Positions 12,751-23,181 of a stretch of 64,000 nt of DNA are shown here, piece by piece (position 1 is the first letter of the stretch; each line of letters opens with the position of its first letter). Source of the DNA: Flaccisagitta enflata (Eukaryota > Chaetognatha > Sagittoidea > Aphragmophora). The translations under genes and the position numbers were made by a program. The notes under the pieces were generated by a model. It saw nothing but the letters and a program-made list of their open reading frames with translations. It ran no database searches and had not been told where the DNA came from. The stretch covers positions 51,770,001-51,834,000 of the forward strand of contig OZ231126.1 in assembly GCA_965153355.1 (NCBI GenBank), written 5' to 3'.

Positions 12751-13010
12751 TAGACCTATCCCTAGCTCCACCAGACCTATCCCGACCTCTATCAGACCTA
12801 TCCCTAGCTCTATCAGACCTATCCCGAGCTCTATCAGATCTATCCGGAGCTCTATCAGACCTATCCCGAGCTCTTTCAGACCTATCCGGAGCTCTATTTG
12901 ACCTATAACCAGCTCTATCAGAGCTATAACCAGCTCTATCAGACCTATCCCTAGCTCTATCAGACCTATCCTCAGACCTAATCGACCCATCCCCAGCTCT
13001 TTAGGACCTA
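12751..13010. repeat. 21-bp minisatellite
   Basis: About 12 copies of AGACCTATCCCGAGCTCTATC with point variants. Because 21 is divisible by three, it leaves repetitive open frames on both strands that I regard as non-coding. Confidence 0.9.
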
Positions 13011-13104
13011 ACCGTGGCTGATTGTTTGAGTGAATGAAATCATCAATGTTGTACGAAATGAGTTTTCAATTGATTTCAAACATTTTTAGCGATTTTTCAT
13101 TTGA

Positions 13105-13310
13105 GCGTGACCGACGGATGGACGGATGGACAAAGCATCTTATAGAGGTGCTTAGATGCAACTGGGTATCATCCTAGCATATTTCTGAATCATTCCCAGT
13201 GATATTTGCTTCTTTTCGAGATTTTAAACTCAAGCGTGACCGAACAACCGACCGACCAACCAACCAACAGACAGAGCCTCTTATAGAGGTGCTATGGCGC
13301 ACCTAAAAAT
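13105..13310 (-). mobile_element. Two HE 5'-end fragments in tandem
   Basis: GACCGACGGATGGACGGATG..AGCATCTTATAGAGGTGC (13109-13153) and GACCGAACAACCGACCGACC..AGCCTCTTATAGAGGTGC (13236-13295) are minus-strand HE 5' parts. The second continues into GGCGCACCTAAAAA, so its stem is of the GGTGC type. Confidence 0.6.
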
Positions 13311-13511
13311 GGCTTTGTTTTTTGTTTTTTGAACATATCCCATAGCTAGACCTCATAGAAAGAAAAAAAAATATTCACACTGTGCACAGTATAATTTCAA
13401 TTAATATTACAGGCTTTAAACTGGCGAAGATTGGCCAGTTTAAGAAGATATGAAATTTTTGTGATCAAATCCTAACTTATTTGAATTTCATAGCTCTGTC
13501 TGTCTGTCTCG

Positions 13512-13579
<68 letters not shown>
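13512..13579. repeat. (TC)n microsatellite
   Basis: About 68 bp of TC repeat that stops three bases before the 3' end of the next HE element. Confidence 0.97.
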
Positions 13580-13581
<2 letters not shown>

Positions 13582-13767
13582 AACAAGGCCGGATACACGG
13601 CTACCGAAGTAGCGTGCGGGTGGGCAGGGGCCATATTTGAGGTCACTAGACAACATGGGCAGGAGCAGTGAGGTCCAAGAAATAAAATCATTAAAAAAAG
13701 TAAAGTGCGACGGACCAACTGACCGACCGACGGACAAAGCGGGTTGTAGAGTCGCGTGCACGCGACT
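13582..13767 (-). mobile_element. HE element (GTCGCG type)
   Basis: Read on the minus strand: AGTCGCGTGCACGCGACT, CTACAACCCGCTTTGTCCG, GTCGGTCGGTCAGTTGGTC, CCCCTGCCCACCCGCACGCT, GCCGTGTATCCGGCCTTGTT. Same order and length as the copy at 12416-12600. Confidence 0.85.
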
Positions 13768-13951
13768 AAAAACTTAATATAGTTCCAATACGCTAGGGAT
13801 AGGTCTAAGAATAGATAACGCCCGGTGCACCATCTAGGCCCGTGTATCCGGCCTTGTTAAGAAATCTTCAATTTCATTGTCAGTTTTCATGATTTTCTAC
13901 TCGGGTCACAATAGTACACTTATAATTGGGGAGCTTGATAGGAGTTATAAG

Positions 13952-14072
13952 TAAGGATGTGGAAACGGTCAATTTTGGTACCGCTTCCGCTTCCGCTTCC
14001 ATTTTGTAGTACGAATACTAGTAGCTATCCCATCCTCTAAAACGGAAGCGGTCAATCGCTTCCACATCCCTA
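13952..14072. mobile_element. hAT-like MITE (hAT-6), 121 bp, with 8-bp target duplication
   Basis: Terminal inverted repeats are TAAGGATGTGGAAACGG and, inverted, TAGGGATGTGGAAGCG. The flanks 13944-13951 and 14073-14080 are both GTTATAAG. An 8-bp duplication is the hallmark of hAT transposase. Too small to code; it relied on a transposase supplied elsewhere. Confidence 0.85.
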
Positions 14073-14108
14073 GTTATAAGTCTTAAAAACGTGTTTTCCG
14101 AATATTGG

Positions 14109-14239
14109 CGTAACAGCATTGATAGAAAAAAAATATTATCCCCATTTTCATATTCTACATGAAAAGAGGAAGCGAATGATATGTGGTCGTCATTTCCGAG
14201 TCTTTGGTTGCAGTTTTCGAGTCTGTCGTCGCAATTTTT
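14109..14239. repeat. Start of the 21-bp TCTGTGG minisatellite region
   Basis: TTTTCATATTCTACATGAAA..GAGGAAGCGAATGATATG also occurs at the far end of the array (near 17660-17700). The first degenerate units (TTTCCGAGTCTTTGG, TTTTCGAGTCTGTCG) follow it, then the GT run. Confidence 0.5.
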
Positions 14240-14530
<291 letters not shown>

Positions 14531-14670
14531 GTGTGTGAGCAAATGTGTCCACTGACGTGAATGTTGAGAGGTGGAAAAAGAAGATTCGAAGGAAGTTTCG
14601 AAGCGAAGATGCCCCGTTTATCTGCTCCCTCATCTGTCACATTTCGGAATCTGAGTTACAATTACAACAG

Positions 14671-14752
<82 letters not shown>
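14671..14752. repeat. (TC)n microsatellite
   Basis: About 82 bp of TC repeat, 27 bp upstream of an HE element. Confidence 0.97.
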
Positions 14753-14753
<1 letters not shown>

Positions 14754-14779
14754 GCCGCTTGCACGATTTCATCTTTTTT

Positions 14780-14933
14780 AGTTGCGGACACGCAGCTCTA
14801 TAAGAGGCTTTGTCCATCCGTTGGTCTGTCCGTCAGTCTGTCGGTCCGTGAGCACGGGTCGAAAAGTGGGAAAACGCGCATTTCCGCCCCTGCCCACCCG
14901 TCCGCAACTGGTGGCCGTGTATCCGGCCTTGTT
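14780..14933 (+). mobile_element. HE element (GTTGCG type), full length
   Basis: 5' hairpin AGTTGCGGACACGCAGCT, CTATAAGAGGCTTTGTCC, GTCNGTC core, CGAAAAGTGGGAAAACGCGC, CCCCTGCCCACCC, then GTCCGCAACT (reverse complement of the 5' AGTTGCGGAC) and GGCCGTGTATCCGGCCTTGTT-type end. The next copy begins at the very next base, which fixes both ends of the family. Confidence 0.88.
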
Positions 14934-15084
14934 AGTTGTGGACAAGCAACTCTATAAGAGGCTTGGTCGGTCCGTCGATCCATGTGTGGGGGTTTGGGTG
15001 GATTCAGGCTGGATGCCCGCTATGTTTGTTCTGCTTTGCTACACTCGCTTTGCTCCCTCGCTCCATTCACTGGCTTGTTTGCTC
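14934..15084 (+). mobile_element. Second HE element (GTTGTG variant), 3'-replaced
   Basis: AGTTGTGGACAAGCAACT, CTATAAGAGGCTTGGTCGG and GTCCGTCGATCC are a clear 5' half. Instead of the usual 3' half it runs through CACTCGCTTTGCTCCCTCGC into the 21-bp minisatellite. Confidence 0.7.
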
Positions 15085-15573
15085 ACTCAATATCCAAGTC
15101 TGTGGTCTCGAAATCCGAGTCTGTGGTCTCAATATCCGAGTCTGTGGTCTCAATTTCCGAGTCTGTGGTCTTGTTTTCTGAGTCTGTGGTTTCAATTTCC
15201 GAGTCTGTGGTCTCAATTTCCCAGTCTGTGGTCTCGATTTCCCAGTCTGTGGTATCGATTTCCCAGTCTGTGGTATCGATTTCCCAGTCTGGTCTCGATT
15301 TCCGAGTCTGTGGTCTCGATTTCCGAGTCTGTGGTCTCAATTTCCGAGTCTGTGGTCGCAATTTCCGAGTCTGTGGTCGCAATTTCCGAGTCTGTGGTCT
15401 CAATTTTTGTATCTGTGGTCTTAATTTCCGAGTCTGTGGGGGCGATTTCAGGGTCTGTGGGGGCGATATCCGGGTCTGTGGGGGCAATTTCCGAATCTGT
15501 GGGCGCAATTTCTGAGTCTGAGGGCGCAATTTCCGAGTCTGTGGGCGCAATTATTGAGTCTGTGGGCCCGATT
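15085..15573. repeat. 21-bp minisatellite, left block
   Basis: About 23 units of TCTGTGGTCTCAATTTCCGAG. The 3' units change to TGTGGGGGCGATTTCCG. It is continuous in type with 16951-17635; the 1.37-kb element between is an insertion. Open frames (Ser-Glu-Ser-Val-Val repeats) are artefacts. Confidence 0.9.
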
Positions 15574-15575
15574 TA

Positions 15576-16948
15576 CACCGTCTTTAAATCGAATTCAGTT
15601 ATGTTAAACCTTTATAAATCCTAAACTACTTGGCAAAAAGTCTTCAAATTTTCAGAGAATGTTGGCAACATACTACGGTTTTGTTACACAGAACCTCAAA
15701 TTCGAGTATTAGATAGTTGAGGATTGACAAAACATCAAATAAAATTCACTTTTGAAGCAGCGACAATTCTTCCATATTCTCTTCCGCAAGGAAGCTTTCT
15801 TTATTTGCATGCTATTTCTAAAGAAAAAAGCTACAGCCCTGGTGAAAGTCTCAAATGGCAGACATTATATCATAGATTTCAATTCTGTCAAAATTTTTTA
15901 GAAAACTTGGATATTTCAAGAGGTTACTATTGATTTGAAAAAAAAATTCTGCTGTCATGCAGAATTCACATTCTGGAAAATTGATTAAAATCTTCCGAAA
16001 TGTAATAAATGGTCAAAAATTTTGACAAAACTAAAACGTATGACGGCTTCCCTCCGAAGGCAACATTTGTGTTTCAAAGAAGATCAAAATAGAAAAAATG
16101 TATAAATGAAAATGCAAAAATAAGTGAATAAAGATGATTGAGATGGCTCAGATATAATATCTAAAAGAAAAATTTGCATTGATTCAGCAAAAGGACCAAG
16201 TTTAGCCAATGTTACCAAAAAAATTACTTTGAAAATTTGTACTTATTTTATTTTTGGTCACTGACAGGGGGCTGGTTGAAATTCTAAATTTGCATAGGAA
16301 ATGAAAAAATGAAAAAACAAAGAACATAGTTCTCTTCCCAAATCGATTACAGAGAGAACTATGTTTTTCAAAATGCAAAATTTCCCTGTATTTGGCTTTC
16401 TTAGAATTTCAACCTCAGAAAATGAAAAAAAGTGTAAGCAGAAAATCACTAAAAATCATCATTTTCTTGCTTGTTTTCATGTGAATCGCATGGTTCAAAT
16501 TGCATTTTAAGTCAGAATATGATAAAAATGTATGCACCAAGTATCCTTAGAGACAATTTGTCCACTAAAAGCATTCCAGCTTCATTATTGTCCTGATAAT
16601 GATGCAAAAAGTATTGTGAAACAGTTCATTTTCCTTCAATTTTCCGTCGTATGATCTTTTTTTTTAATTGGAGACCAGTCTCAGGGTTCCAGTTCAATGT
16701 ATTTAGAAACGGTAAGTTTATAATAACAATTTCCTTCAAAAAACCCTAAGAAATAAATGATTTTGCCCATAAAAATCCACTTTCTTTATTGATTTGCTGA
16801 TCCTCACCTTTCCATGACCAAAAATTGAAGTTTTACTTAACAAAACCGTAGTTTATTACCAACATTCTCTGAAAATTTGAAGACTTTTTGCCAAGTAATT
16901 TAGGATTTATAAAGGTTTAACATAACTCAATTCGATTTAAAGACGGTG
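15576..16948. mobile_element. TA-flanked DNA element inserted in a minisatellite
   Basis: Ends are CACCGTCTTTAAATCGAATT and its inverse (AATTCGATTTAAAGACGGTG). The inverted arms extend about 125 bp (AGTCTTCAAATTTTCAGAGA faces TCTCTGAAAATTTGAAGACT). A TA dinucleotide flanks both ends (15574-15575, 16949-16950). Removing the element and one TA restores a GATTTACGAG minisatellite unit. TA duplication suggests Tc1/mariner-type mobilisation. It contains a VS-family copy. Confidence 0.82.
16037..16660. mobile_element. VS-family foldback with central variable-stem hairpin
   Basis: Outer ends are ACGTATGACGG and CCGTCGTATGAT. Near the centre, AACATAGTTCTCT (16323-16335) pairs perfectly with AGAGAACTATGTT (16353-16365). 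Around it, GGTTGAAATTCTAAATTTGC faces GAATTTCAACC and TGCAAAATTTCC. It shares its outer halves with the element at 8453-9570. Non-coding. Confidence 0.75.
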
Positions 16949-16950
16949 TA

Positions 16951-17635
16951 CGAGTTTGTGGGCACGATTTACGAGTCTGTGGGCGCAATTTACGAGTCTG
17001 TAGGCGCAATTTACAAGTCTGGCGTCGCAATTATTGAATCTGTGGGCGCAATTTCCGAGTCTATGGTCACAATTTCCGAGTCTGTAGGCGCGATTTCCGA
17101 GTCTCTGGGCGCGATTTCCGAGTCTCTGGGCGCAATTTCCGTGTCTCTGGGTGTGATTTCCGAGTCTGTGGGTGTGATTACCAAGTCTGTGGGTGTGATT
17201 TCCGAGTCTGTGGCGCTTTCCGAGTCTGTGGCGCGCTGGGCGCAATTTCCGAGTGTGTGGGGGCGATTTCCAAGTGTGTGGGGGCGATTTCTGAGTCTGT
17301 GTGGGCGATTTCCGAGCCTGTGGGGGCAATTTCCAACTATATGGGGGCAATTTCTGAATTTGTGGGGGCGTTTTCTGAGTCTGTGGGGGCGATTTCCGAG
17401 TCTGTTGGGGCGATTTCCAAATCTGTGGGCGCAATTTCTGAGTCTGTGGGTGCAATTTTCGAGTCTGTGGGCACAATTTACGAGTCTGTGGGCGCAATTT
17501 ACGAGTCTGTGGGCGCAATTTACGAGTCTGTTGGCACAATTTATGAGTCTGTGGGCGTAATTTACGGGTCTGTGGGCGCGATTTCCGAGTCTGTGGTCTC
17601 GGTTTTCGAGTCTGTGGTCACAATAGCCACAGCTT
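16951..17635. repeat. 21-bp minisatellite, right block
   Basis: About 33 units of GAGTCTGTGGGCGCAATTTAC and variants, in the same orientation as the left block. Near 17205-17250 shorter units occur (GAGTCTGTGGCGCTTTCC). Confidence 0.9.
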
Positions 17636-17639
17636 TTTG

Positions 17640-18245
17640 AGAAAATAATATTCATTATTACTTTCATATTCTTCATGAAAAGAGGATTCGAATGATATGC
17701 TGAAACATATACTTTATCAATCATTATCTTAAAAAATGGTGCAGGAAGGAAAAATCTTCTTTTGATCAGTATTCGTAACAGCCGCAATTCTGCACCGCTG
17801 AAACAAGACAACAACCATGATGAATTTTCGCTGAATTAATTTTTTTAACTTATGCGAGGCTGGCGGCGTCGATCGGGTGAGCCAATTTGGACGCGGCCAA
17901 CGGCGTTCGATCACAAATTTTACAAAGTTTTTCCTATAAAAAGTTATAAATCATAACGCCATATTAAGAGGCGTTTTTATTTGTTTATAATTAATTAAAT
18001 ATGATGAAATTGGCATAGCTGATATATACTGTTTGAACACCGCTATTTCACGACAGTTATTGGCCTCTCCATGATCTATATGAATAGTTAGTAATTAATA
18101 TAGGATAATTTGATCATATATATGACATAAACCAATTATTTCATGTTCCATATACATAAAAAAATACAAAACTAAGCGATTTTTGACAAAAAATAAATTT
18201 GACGTTGTCGGTTTCACTCTCCCTCGCTAGCTTTGTGCTTGGGTA
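17640..18245. other. AT-rich non-coding stretch
   Basis: No gene or repeat family recognised, apart from the short motif shared with 14120-14180. Ends in a poly-A run (18249-18268). Confidence 0.4.
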
Positions 18246-18249
18246 CAGC

Positions 18250-18466
18250 AAAAAAAAAAAAAAAAAAAACGGATACCCGGCTACTCAAGTCGCGAGCGGG
18301 TGGGCAGGGCCCGTGAAAAAAAGGCTTACCGTGCATTTGGGCAGAAACAGCAATGCAAAAACCTCCAAATACTGCGAAAAAGTAAATACACGTAAAGTGT
18401 GATAGACGGACCAACCGATCGACGTACGGACAAAGCGAGGTGTACAGTCGCGTAGCACGCGACTAC
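18250..18466 (-). mobile_element. HE element (GTCGCG type) with poly-A in place of its terminal AACAAGGC
   Basis: CGGATACCCGGCTACTCAAG, TCGCGAGCGGGTGGGCAGGG, GACGGACCAACCGATCGACG, AAAGCGAGGTGTACAG and TCGCGTAGCACGCGACT. The normal terminal AACAAGGC is replaced by about 20 A. Confidence 0.75.
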
Positions 18467-18697
18467 AAAGATCTACTTAAAACATTCGGTCATGTTAAGT
18501 AGGCCGGTCGAAAAAACACGATTTTGGAATTTCCTTAGCTTAAGATCTAGATAGCAATGTGAGCTCAATCACTACATAATTAAATATCTAACAGGAGAAT
18601 ACTATGGGGCCGAATCATATACAGACCTGACACAGTGGTCAATAACTATAGTATTGAATTGGAACCTCAGAGGAGTAAATTTTGCCAGAATGGGGAT

Positions 18698-19341
18698 TAG
18701 CTTGTACTGAAATGACAATAAACAATAAAGTCAGAACTCCACAAGTAGTTCTCATTGTGCGGCTGTCTTGGGCTTCCAATGACATCACTTTTGGTCTGAA
18801 AAAATTGCATCTTGCTGTCCGCGCCTTACCTTGAATTTTCCTTCAGCCTATGGGAAACCAAAAATTTCAAAGTGCTTGAATCTCTGTTTTGACTGCAGAT
18901 TTGAAATCTGCAGAAAAAACTGTTAATTGAAAGTGCTTTCCTTTTTTCAATATTCAAACTAGAAGGTGCTCAAAATAAGTGTCAAAGTTTGCAAAACTTA
19001 CCTATCTCTTTTATTTATATGTAAAATGGCTGAACTTGCCTTTTTTTATATCTTTAAGATGAATTTTGACTATGATCCCGAAGAAATATTGAAAAAAGGA
19101 AAGCACTTTCAATTAACAGTTTTTTCTGCAGATTTCAAATCTGCAGTCAAAACAGAGATTTAAGCACTTTGTAATTTTTGGTTTCCCATAGGCTGAAGGA
19201 AAATTCAAGGTAAGGCGCGGACAGCAAGATGCAAATTTTTCAGACAAAAATTGATGCCATTAGAAGCCCAAGACAGCCCCACAACAAGAACTACTTGTAG
19301 AATTCTGATTTTATTGCTTTTAGTCATTTAGGTACAAGCTA
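18698..19341. mobile_element. hAT-like foldback (hAT-1 copy 1), 644 bp
   Basis: Inverted ends TAGCTTGTACTGAAATGAC and TAGCTTGTACCTAAATGAC. Exact 8-bp duplication ATGGGGAT at 18690-18697 and 19342-19349. Arms of about 270 bp include the internal palindrome CTGCAGATTTGAAATCTGCAG and GGTAAGGCGCGGACAGCAAG. Copy 2 is at 30190-30834 and has its own distinct duplication. Non-coding. Confidence 0.92.
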
Positions 19342-19369
19342 ATGGGGATGGTTCTTGACGAACTTAAGA

Positions 19370-19760
19370 CGGCGAGCATCCGACTTTGCATAGAAAAAGA
19401 AAAAACACAAAAACGAAGAACATAGCCGCCTTCCAAAATTGATTATGGAGGCGGCTATGTTTTTGAAAATGCAAAATTTCTTTGCATTTGAGAGTCTTAT
19501 AATTTTAACAGCAGCAAAAAGAAAAAAAATGTAAGCAAAATTTCACTAATAACCCTAATTTTCTTTGCTTTTCTTATGTGAATTACCAATTTAAAGATTC
19601 TTTTGAGGTCAGCATATGACAAAGACATACACACAGAGTATTTCTGAAGATAATTTGTCTCATAAAGATATTTTAAGCATCATTATTATTCAACTATGGT
19701 TGAAAAAAAAGGTTGAAACACTATGTGTTGCCATCAATTGCTTTCCGTCTTAACTCAGAT
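19370..19760. mobile_element. VS-family copy with hairpin stem GCCGCC
   Basis: GCATAGAAAAAGAAAA leads to AACATAGCCGCC (19419-19430), which pairs with GGCGGCTATGTT (19450-19461), then TTTGAAAATGCAAAATTTC. About 270 bp follow with the same word order as other copies (GCATTTGAGAGTCTTA, TGTAAGCAAAATTTCACT, CAAAGACATACACACAGAGT), ending CTTTCCGTCTTAA. Confidence 0.75.
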
Positions 19761-20050
19761 GACCAAGTTGACTTGAATGACCAAACGTTGAAAAAAAATT
19801 AATGTTTTTTTTAATCTACATACTAACTGAAGAACAGACAGAGAGACGGAGTTGCACCCAGTTAATTTGATTCATAAATTGCTCTCTTTGCTCAGCCATG
19901 ATTTTCCCCTAATCATTAATGAAATTATGGCGTGCAGATTAGCTCATCATCATTGTCTCTCAATTCGTTATTGTTCAAATCGACTTGGAATGGACAAATG
20001 CAATTCTGTAGACAATGCAATCATTCTATGAAATTTATTCATTAGTTTTT

Positions 20051-20160
20051 AGTTGCAGACACGCAACTCTATAAGAGGCTTTGTCCGCCGTTGGTCCGTC
20101 GGTTGGTCCGTCCATAGAGGTGATCGAGTCAAAAAGTTGGAAAATGAGCGTTTTAGACGC
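20051..20160 (+). mobile_element. HE element 5' half (GTTGCA type) fused to a CM element
   Basis: AGTTGCAGACACGCAACT, CTATAAGAGGCTTTGTCC, GTCGGTTGGTCCGTCC, then GTTGGAAAATGAGCG. The HE 3' half is missing; a CM arm (TTTTTGGGCCGTGGCCCGGA) follows. Confidence 0.75.
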
Positions 20161-21442
20161 TTTTTGGGCCGTGGCCCGGAAGGGTACGATGACCTATGCT
20201 TTCACACAGGAGAAAATTTTCCTCCTTCTTCTCCTCCTCCTTCTACCCCTTCTCCGTCCACCCCCTCGACCAGCCTTAAAGCCTAAAATCTAACCTCGAG
20301 GCTCAATCATTCGCCTTAAGGCTCAAATTCAAGCCTTGAGACTCAAATTCCAGCTAGCCTCAAATTTCAGCCTCACAGCTTAAAATCCAGCCTCAAGGCT
20401 CAAATTGAGCCTCAAAGCCCAGAATCCAGCCTCTCCACTTCTCCTCCCTCTTCTCCTCCTTCTCTGTCCACCCCCTCAACCCTCAAATCTAGACTTTAAG
20501 AAAAAAATCCAGCTTTGAGGCTCAAATTCCAACCTGAAGGCTTATAACCATGGCAAAGAAAAAAAAGACAGTAATTTCAATGTTGTCATACGCACCCATT
20601 TTTTTTATCTGCCTAAAATCCTTTTAGGCAGTAATAGTGAATCAAATTATCTAACCAGCAAAAAAATCAGAACTCAAAAAAGTTTATTTTTGGGCCCGTA
20701 GCATCACTTTTTGTAAAAAAACATAAGAAATAAAAGATGGGAAAAAACTCCATATTTACAACTTTTAGAAAATTAATTTTGACAACTTTTACAAAAATTG
20801 ATGCTACGTGTACAAAAATAAACTTTTTTGAGTTCTGATTTTTTTGCTGAGTCAAAAAATTGACATACTATGAACACCTGAAAAGATTTTTTGAGGCTGC
20901 TCAAAAAATGAGCCTGCAGTAGCAACTGAATGCCATGTGAACATTTCATTCAATTGGCGAATCATCATTTGACAATTTTTGCAAAAATTGATGCTACGGC
21001 CACAAAAATTAACTTTTTTGAGTTCTGATTTTTTTGCTGAATCAAAAATTTGTCACACTAATACCACTTAAAAGGATTTGAAGTCATTCCAAAAAATGGG
21101 TATGTGGTGGCATTTTGAAAATCACTGTCTTTTTTATTTTTGCCATAGTTATTCCAGCTTCAAGCCTCAGATTCCAGCTTCAAAGCCTCAAATCCAGCCT
21201 CAATGCTCAGAATCGAGCCTCAAAGCCCAGAATCCAGCCTTGAGGCTAAATATCCAGCCACATGGCCCCAATTTCAGCCTCCAAGCTCAAATTGCAGCCT
21301 TTAGGCTCAAGTCCCAACATAAAGCCTCCAAAATAACTAAGGATAGGTCATTAGCCCCTTTGGGGCCGCTGCCCCTCTCACCATCACACATCCACACACT
21401 CACAGGGGCAAAGGGTACCGCTGACCATCTAACGCTTTTGCG
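20161..21442 (-). mobile_element. CM composite element with minisatellite core, interrupted
   Basis: Left arm: GGGCCGTGGCCCGGAAGGG, ACGATGACCTATGCTTTCAC. Core: 20-22-bp units like CAGCCTCAAGGCTCAAATTC (20270-20545 and 21155-21325). Right arm: GGATAGGTCATTAGCCCC, TTTGGGGCCGCTGCCC, GGTACCGCTGACCATCTAAC and GCTTTTGCGACT. A 0.6-kb foldback interrupts the core. Confidence 0.75.
20548..21147. mobile_element. Foldback inserted in the CM minisatellite core
   Basis: Ends CCATGGCAAAGAAAAAAAAG and, inverted, CTATGGCAAAAATAAAAAAG, each followed by ACAGT. Internally a ~70-bp block (CAAAAATTGATGCTACGTGT..TTTTTTGAGTTCTGATTTTT) occurs twice directly (20780, 20972) and once inverted (20658). No safe target duplication seen. 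Confidence 0.7.
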
Positions 21443-21449
21443 ACTACTT

Positions 21450-21544
21450 TGTATGTGTCTGTGTTGGAAGCGGGGTTGGGAGGGGCGTTGGGTGTGGTTG
21501 GGGGTTGGCTGCCCCTGCCCACCCGTCCGCAACGACATTGTGAC
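21450..21544 (+). mobile_element. HE fragment cut by the hAT-2 insertion
   Basis: GGGGTTGGGAGGGGCG, GGCTGCCCCTGCCCACCCGT and CCGCAACGACATTGTGAC on the left rejoin with CCCGCGTCACTTGTT at 23162-23176. The joined order equals that of the HE copy ending at 27603, confirming hAT-2 as an insertion. Confidence 0.7.
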
Positions 21545-21794
21545 CAGGCCTGAGCGATTGTATTGTGTATTGGTATTGGGTTTACAATATTTTGGTGTAT
21601 TGGATTTTCCCAATACATGTAACCCTTTTTGTATTTTTACCAATACAATACAATACTATACAATATCACAAAAAATTGCTCTGAGGAGAGTGAAATATAG
21701 AAAAAAAAGGCTATGAGATGAAGAGAATAAAAAGTATTCAAAGGTCTAAGAGAGAGCAAGACAAGTGGAAAAGGTAAGAGATAATAGCAGCCCA

Positions 21795-22610
21795 AAGGCA
21801 GTAAGTGGTCAGCGGTACCCGTGCCCTGCTTGAGTAGGAAGTGATTAAGGTTGAGAGGGAGCAGGGCAGCGGCCCCGAAGGGGACGAAGTCCTGTAGAAC
21901 ACAGGGGGAATCTGTCCGTCCGTCCATCCGTCCGTCCGTCCTGTCTGCTTTCCTTCTGTCCGGAATGCCCTTTAATTCAAATTTTCATTGAATACCATGG
22001 AGAAATGACAAAACGCAGTATATGGACAATGGTACCCTTATTAAGGTGCCCTTATTGTATAGTTTGTAGGTTAAGTTGAGGGAGGAGCAGGCCAGGATCT
22101 GGGTCTCTGAGGCCAGAATCTGGGTCTCAGAGGTCAATTTCTTGGTCTCAGAGGCAAGGATTTCAGTTTCTGAGGCCAGGATTTGGGTCTCTGAGGTTAG
22201 GATTTAGGTTTTTAAGGCCAGCACCAAGGTCTTTGAGGTCAGAATCTGGGTCCCAAAGGTCAGGATCTGAGTCTCTAAGGCTTGGATGTGGGTTTTGGGA
22301 GCTAGAATCTAAGTTTAAGGGGCCAAGATAATAGAACTCAGGCCAGAATTCAGGTTTTCTTAGCAGATTTGGCCCATTTTACCTGGTCTTAGGCCATTTT
22401 GCCTGGATTTGGCCCATTTTGACTGGATTTGGGCCATTTTGCTTGGATTTGGGCCATACAGTTTGGATTTCGGGCCCCAAAGGAGACGAAGCCCTGAGGG
22501 TGGGGCCGGGGGGGGGGACGGACGGACGGACGTACGGACGGACAGATTCCCCCTGTGTTCTACTACAGGACTTCTTCGTCCCCTTCGGGGCCGCTGCCCA
22601 AAAGGAGAAG
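21795..22610. mobile_element. CM composite element nested in hAT-2
   Basis: Left arm: GGTCAGCGGTACCCGTGCCC, GCAGCGGCCCCGAAGGGGAC, TCCTGTAGAACACAGGGGG. Core at 22085-22480: units near GAATCTGGGTCTCTGAGGCCAG then TTTGGGCCATTTTGCCTGGA. Right arm: (GGAC)n, CCCCCTGTGTTCTAC, TCCCCTTCGGGGCCGCTGCC. Confidence 0.75.
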
Positions 22611-22970
22611 AGTAGGATTTGCCAAAAGTAAAAGTGGGTGAGGGATGACAAGAAGAGGAGGAAGAGGAACTTATGTTAGTTAGAAATATAGACAAAGAAG
22701 AAGAAGAAGAATAGGAATCTGTAGGAGCTACAATAAGTGGCTAGAAGATGAGAGGATGAAGAGGAGGAAGAGGAAGAAGATCAAAAATCTACAGAAAAGA
22801 AAAAAAAAATGAAAGAGAGAAAGAGAAAGAAAGAAACAAAGAAAGAGAGAGTGAAACAGAGACCAATCAGACAAACACACAGACAGGGACAGAAAGTGAA
22901 AGAAAAAACAAAGAAATAAAGGAAAAAAAGAAAAAGAGAATCAGATAGACAGAACAAGGAACAAATACAT
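22611..22970. repeat. Purine-rich (GAA/GAAA) low-complexity tract
   Basis: Irregular AAGAAGAAGAAG, GAGGAAGAGG and GAAAGAGA words. Not coding. Confidence 0.75.
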
Positions 22971-23181
22971 ACTAATTGTTAAAATTATACATAGTTGTAT
23001 AGATATTGTATGATATTGTATTCAATGATAATATATTGTATATAATTTTGATGGATATTGTATTGTATTGGTATTGTATTGTTTTGTCCCGATATTTGAA
23101 GGTATTGTATTGGTATTGTATAGTTGACAAAAATGCTATATAGCTCAGGCCTGATTGTGACCCCGCGTCACTTGTTGCCAT

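Larger units (their letters stand above)
21545..23153. mobile_element. hAT-like element (hAT-2), 1609 bp, with nested CM copy
   Basis: Inverted ends CAGGCCTGAGC and GCTCAGGCCTG. Exact 8-bp duplication ATTGTGAC at 21537-21544 and 23154-23161. Both subterminal regions are TATTGTATTGG-rich. The interior holds a CM copy (about 21795-22610) and a purine-rich tract. No transposase is recognisable, so it is non-autonomous. Confidence 0.88.

Noticed and set aside
14782-15624. 280-codon open frame with Ser-Glu-Ser-Val-Val repeats (and the 267-codon minus frame at 17011-17814)
   Set aside because: The 21-bp minisatellite unit is divisible by three and keeps frames open on both strands. The frame starts in an HE element and has no codon or motif evidence of selection.
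21078-21716. 212-codon plus-strand open frame
   Set aside because: It crosses a foldback end, the CM minisatellite and arm, an HE fragment and the hAT-2 end, so it is a mosaic of unrelated repeats.
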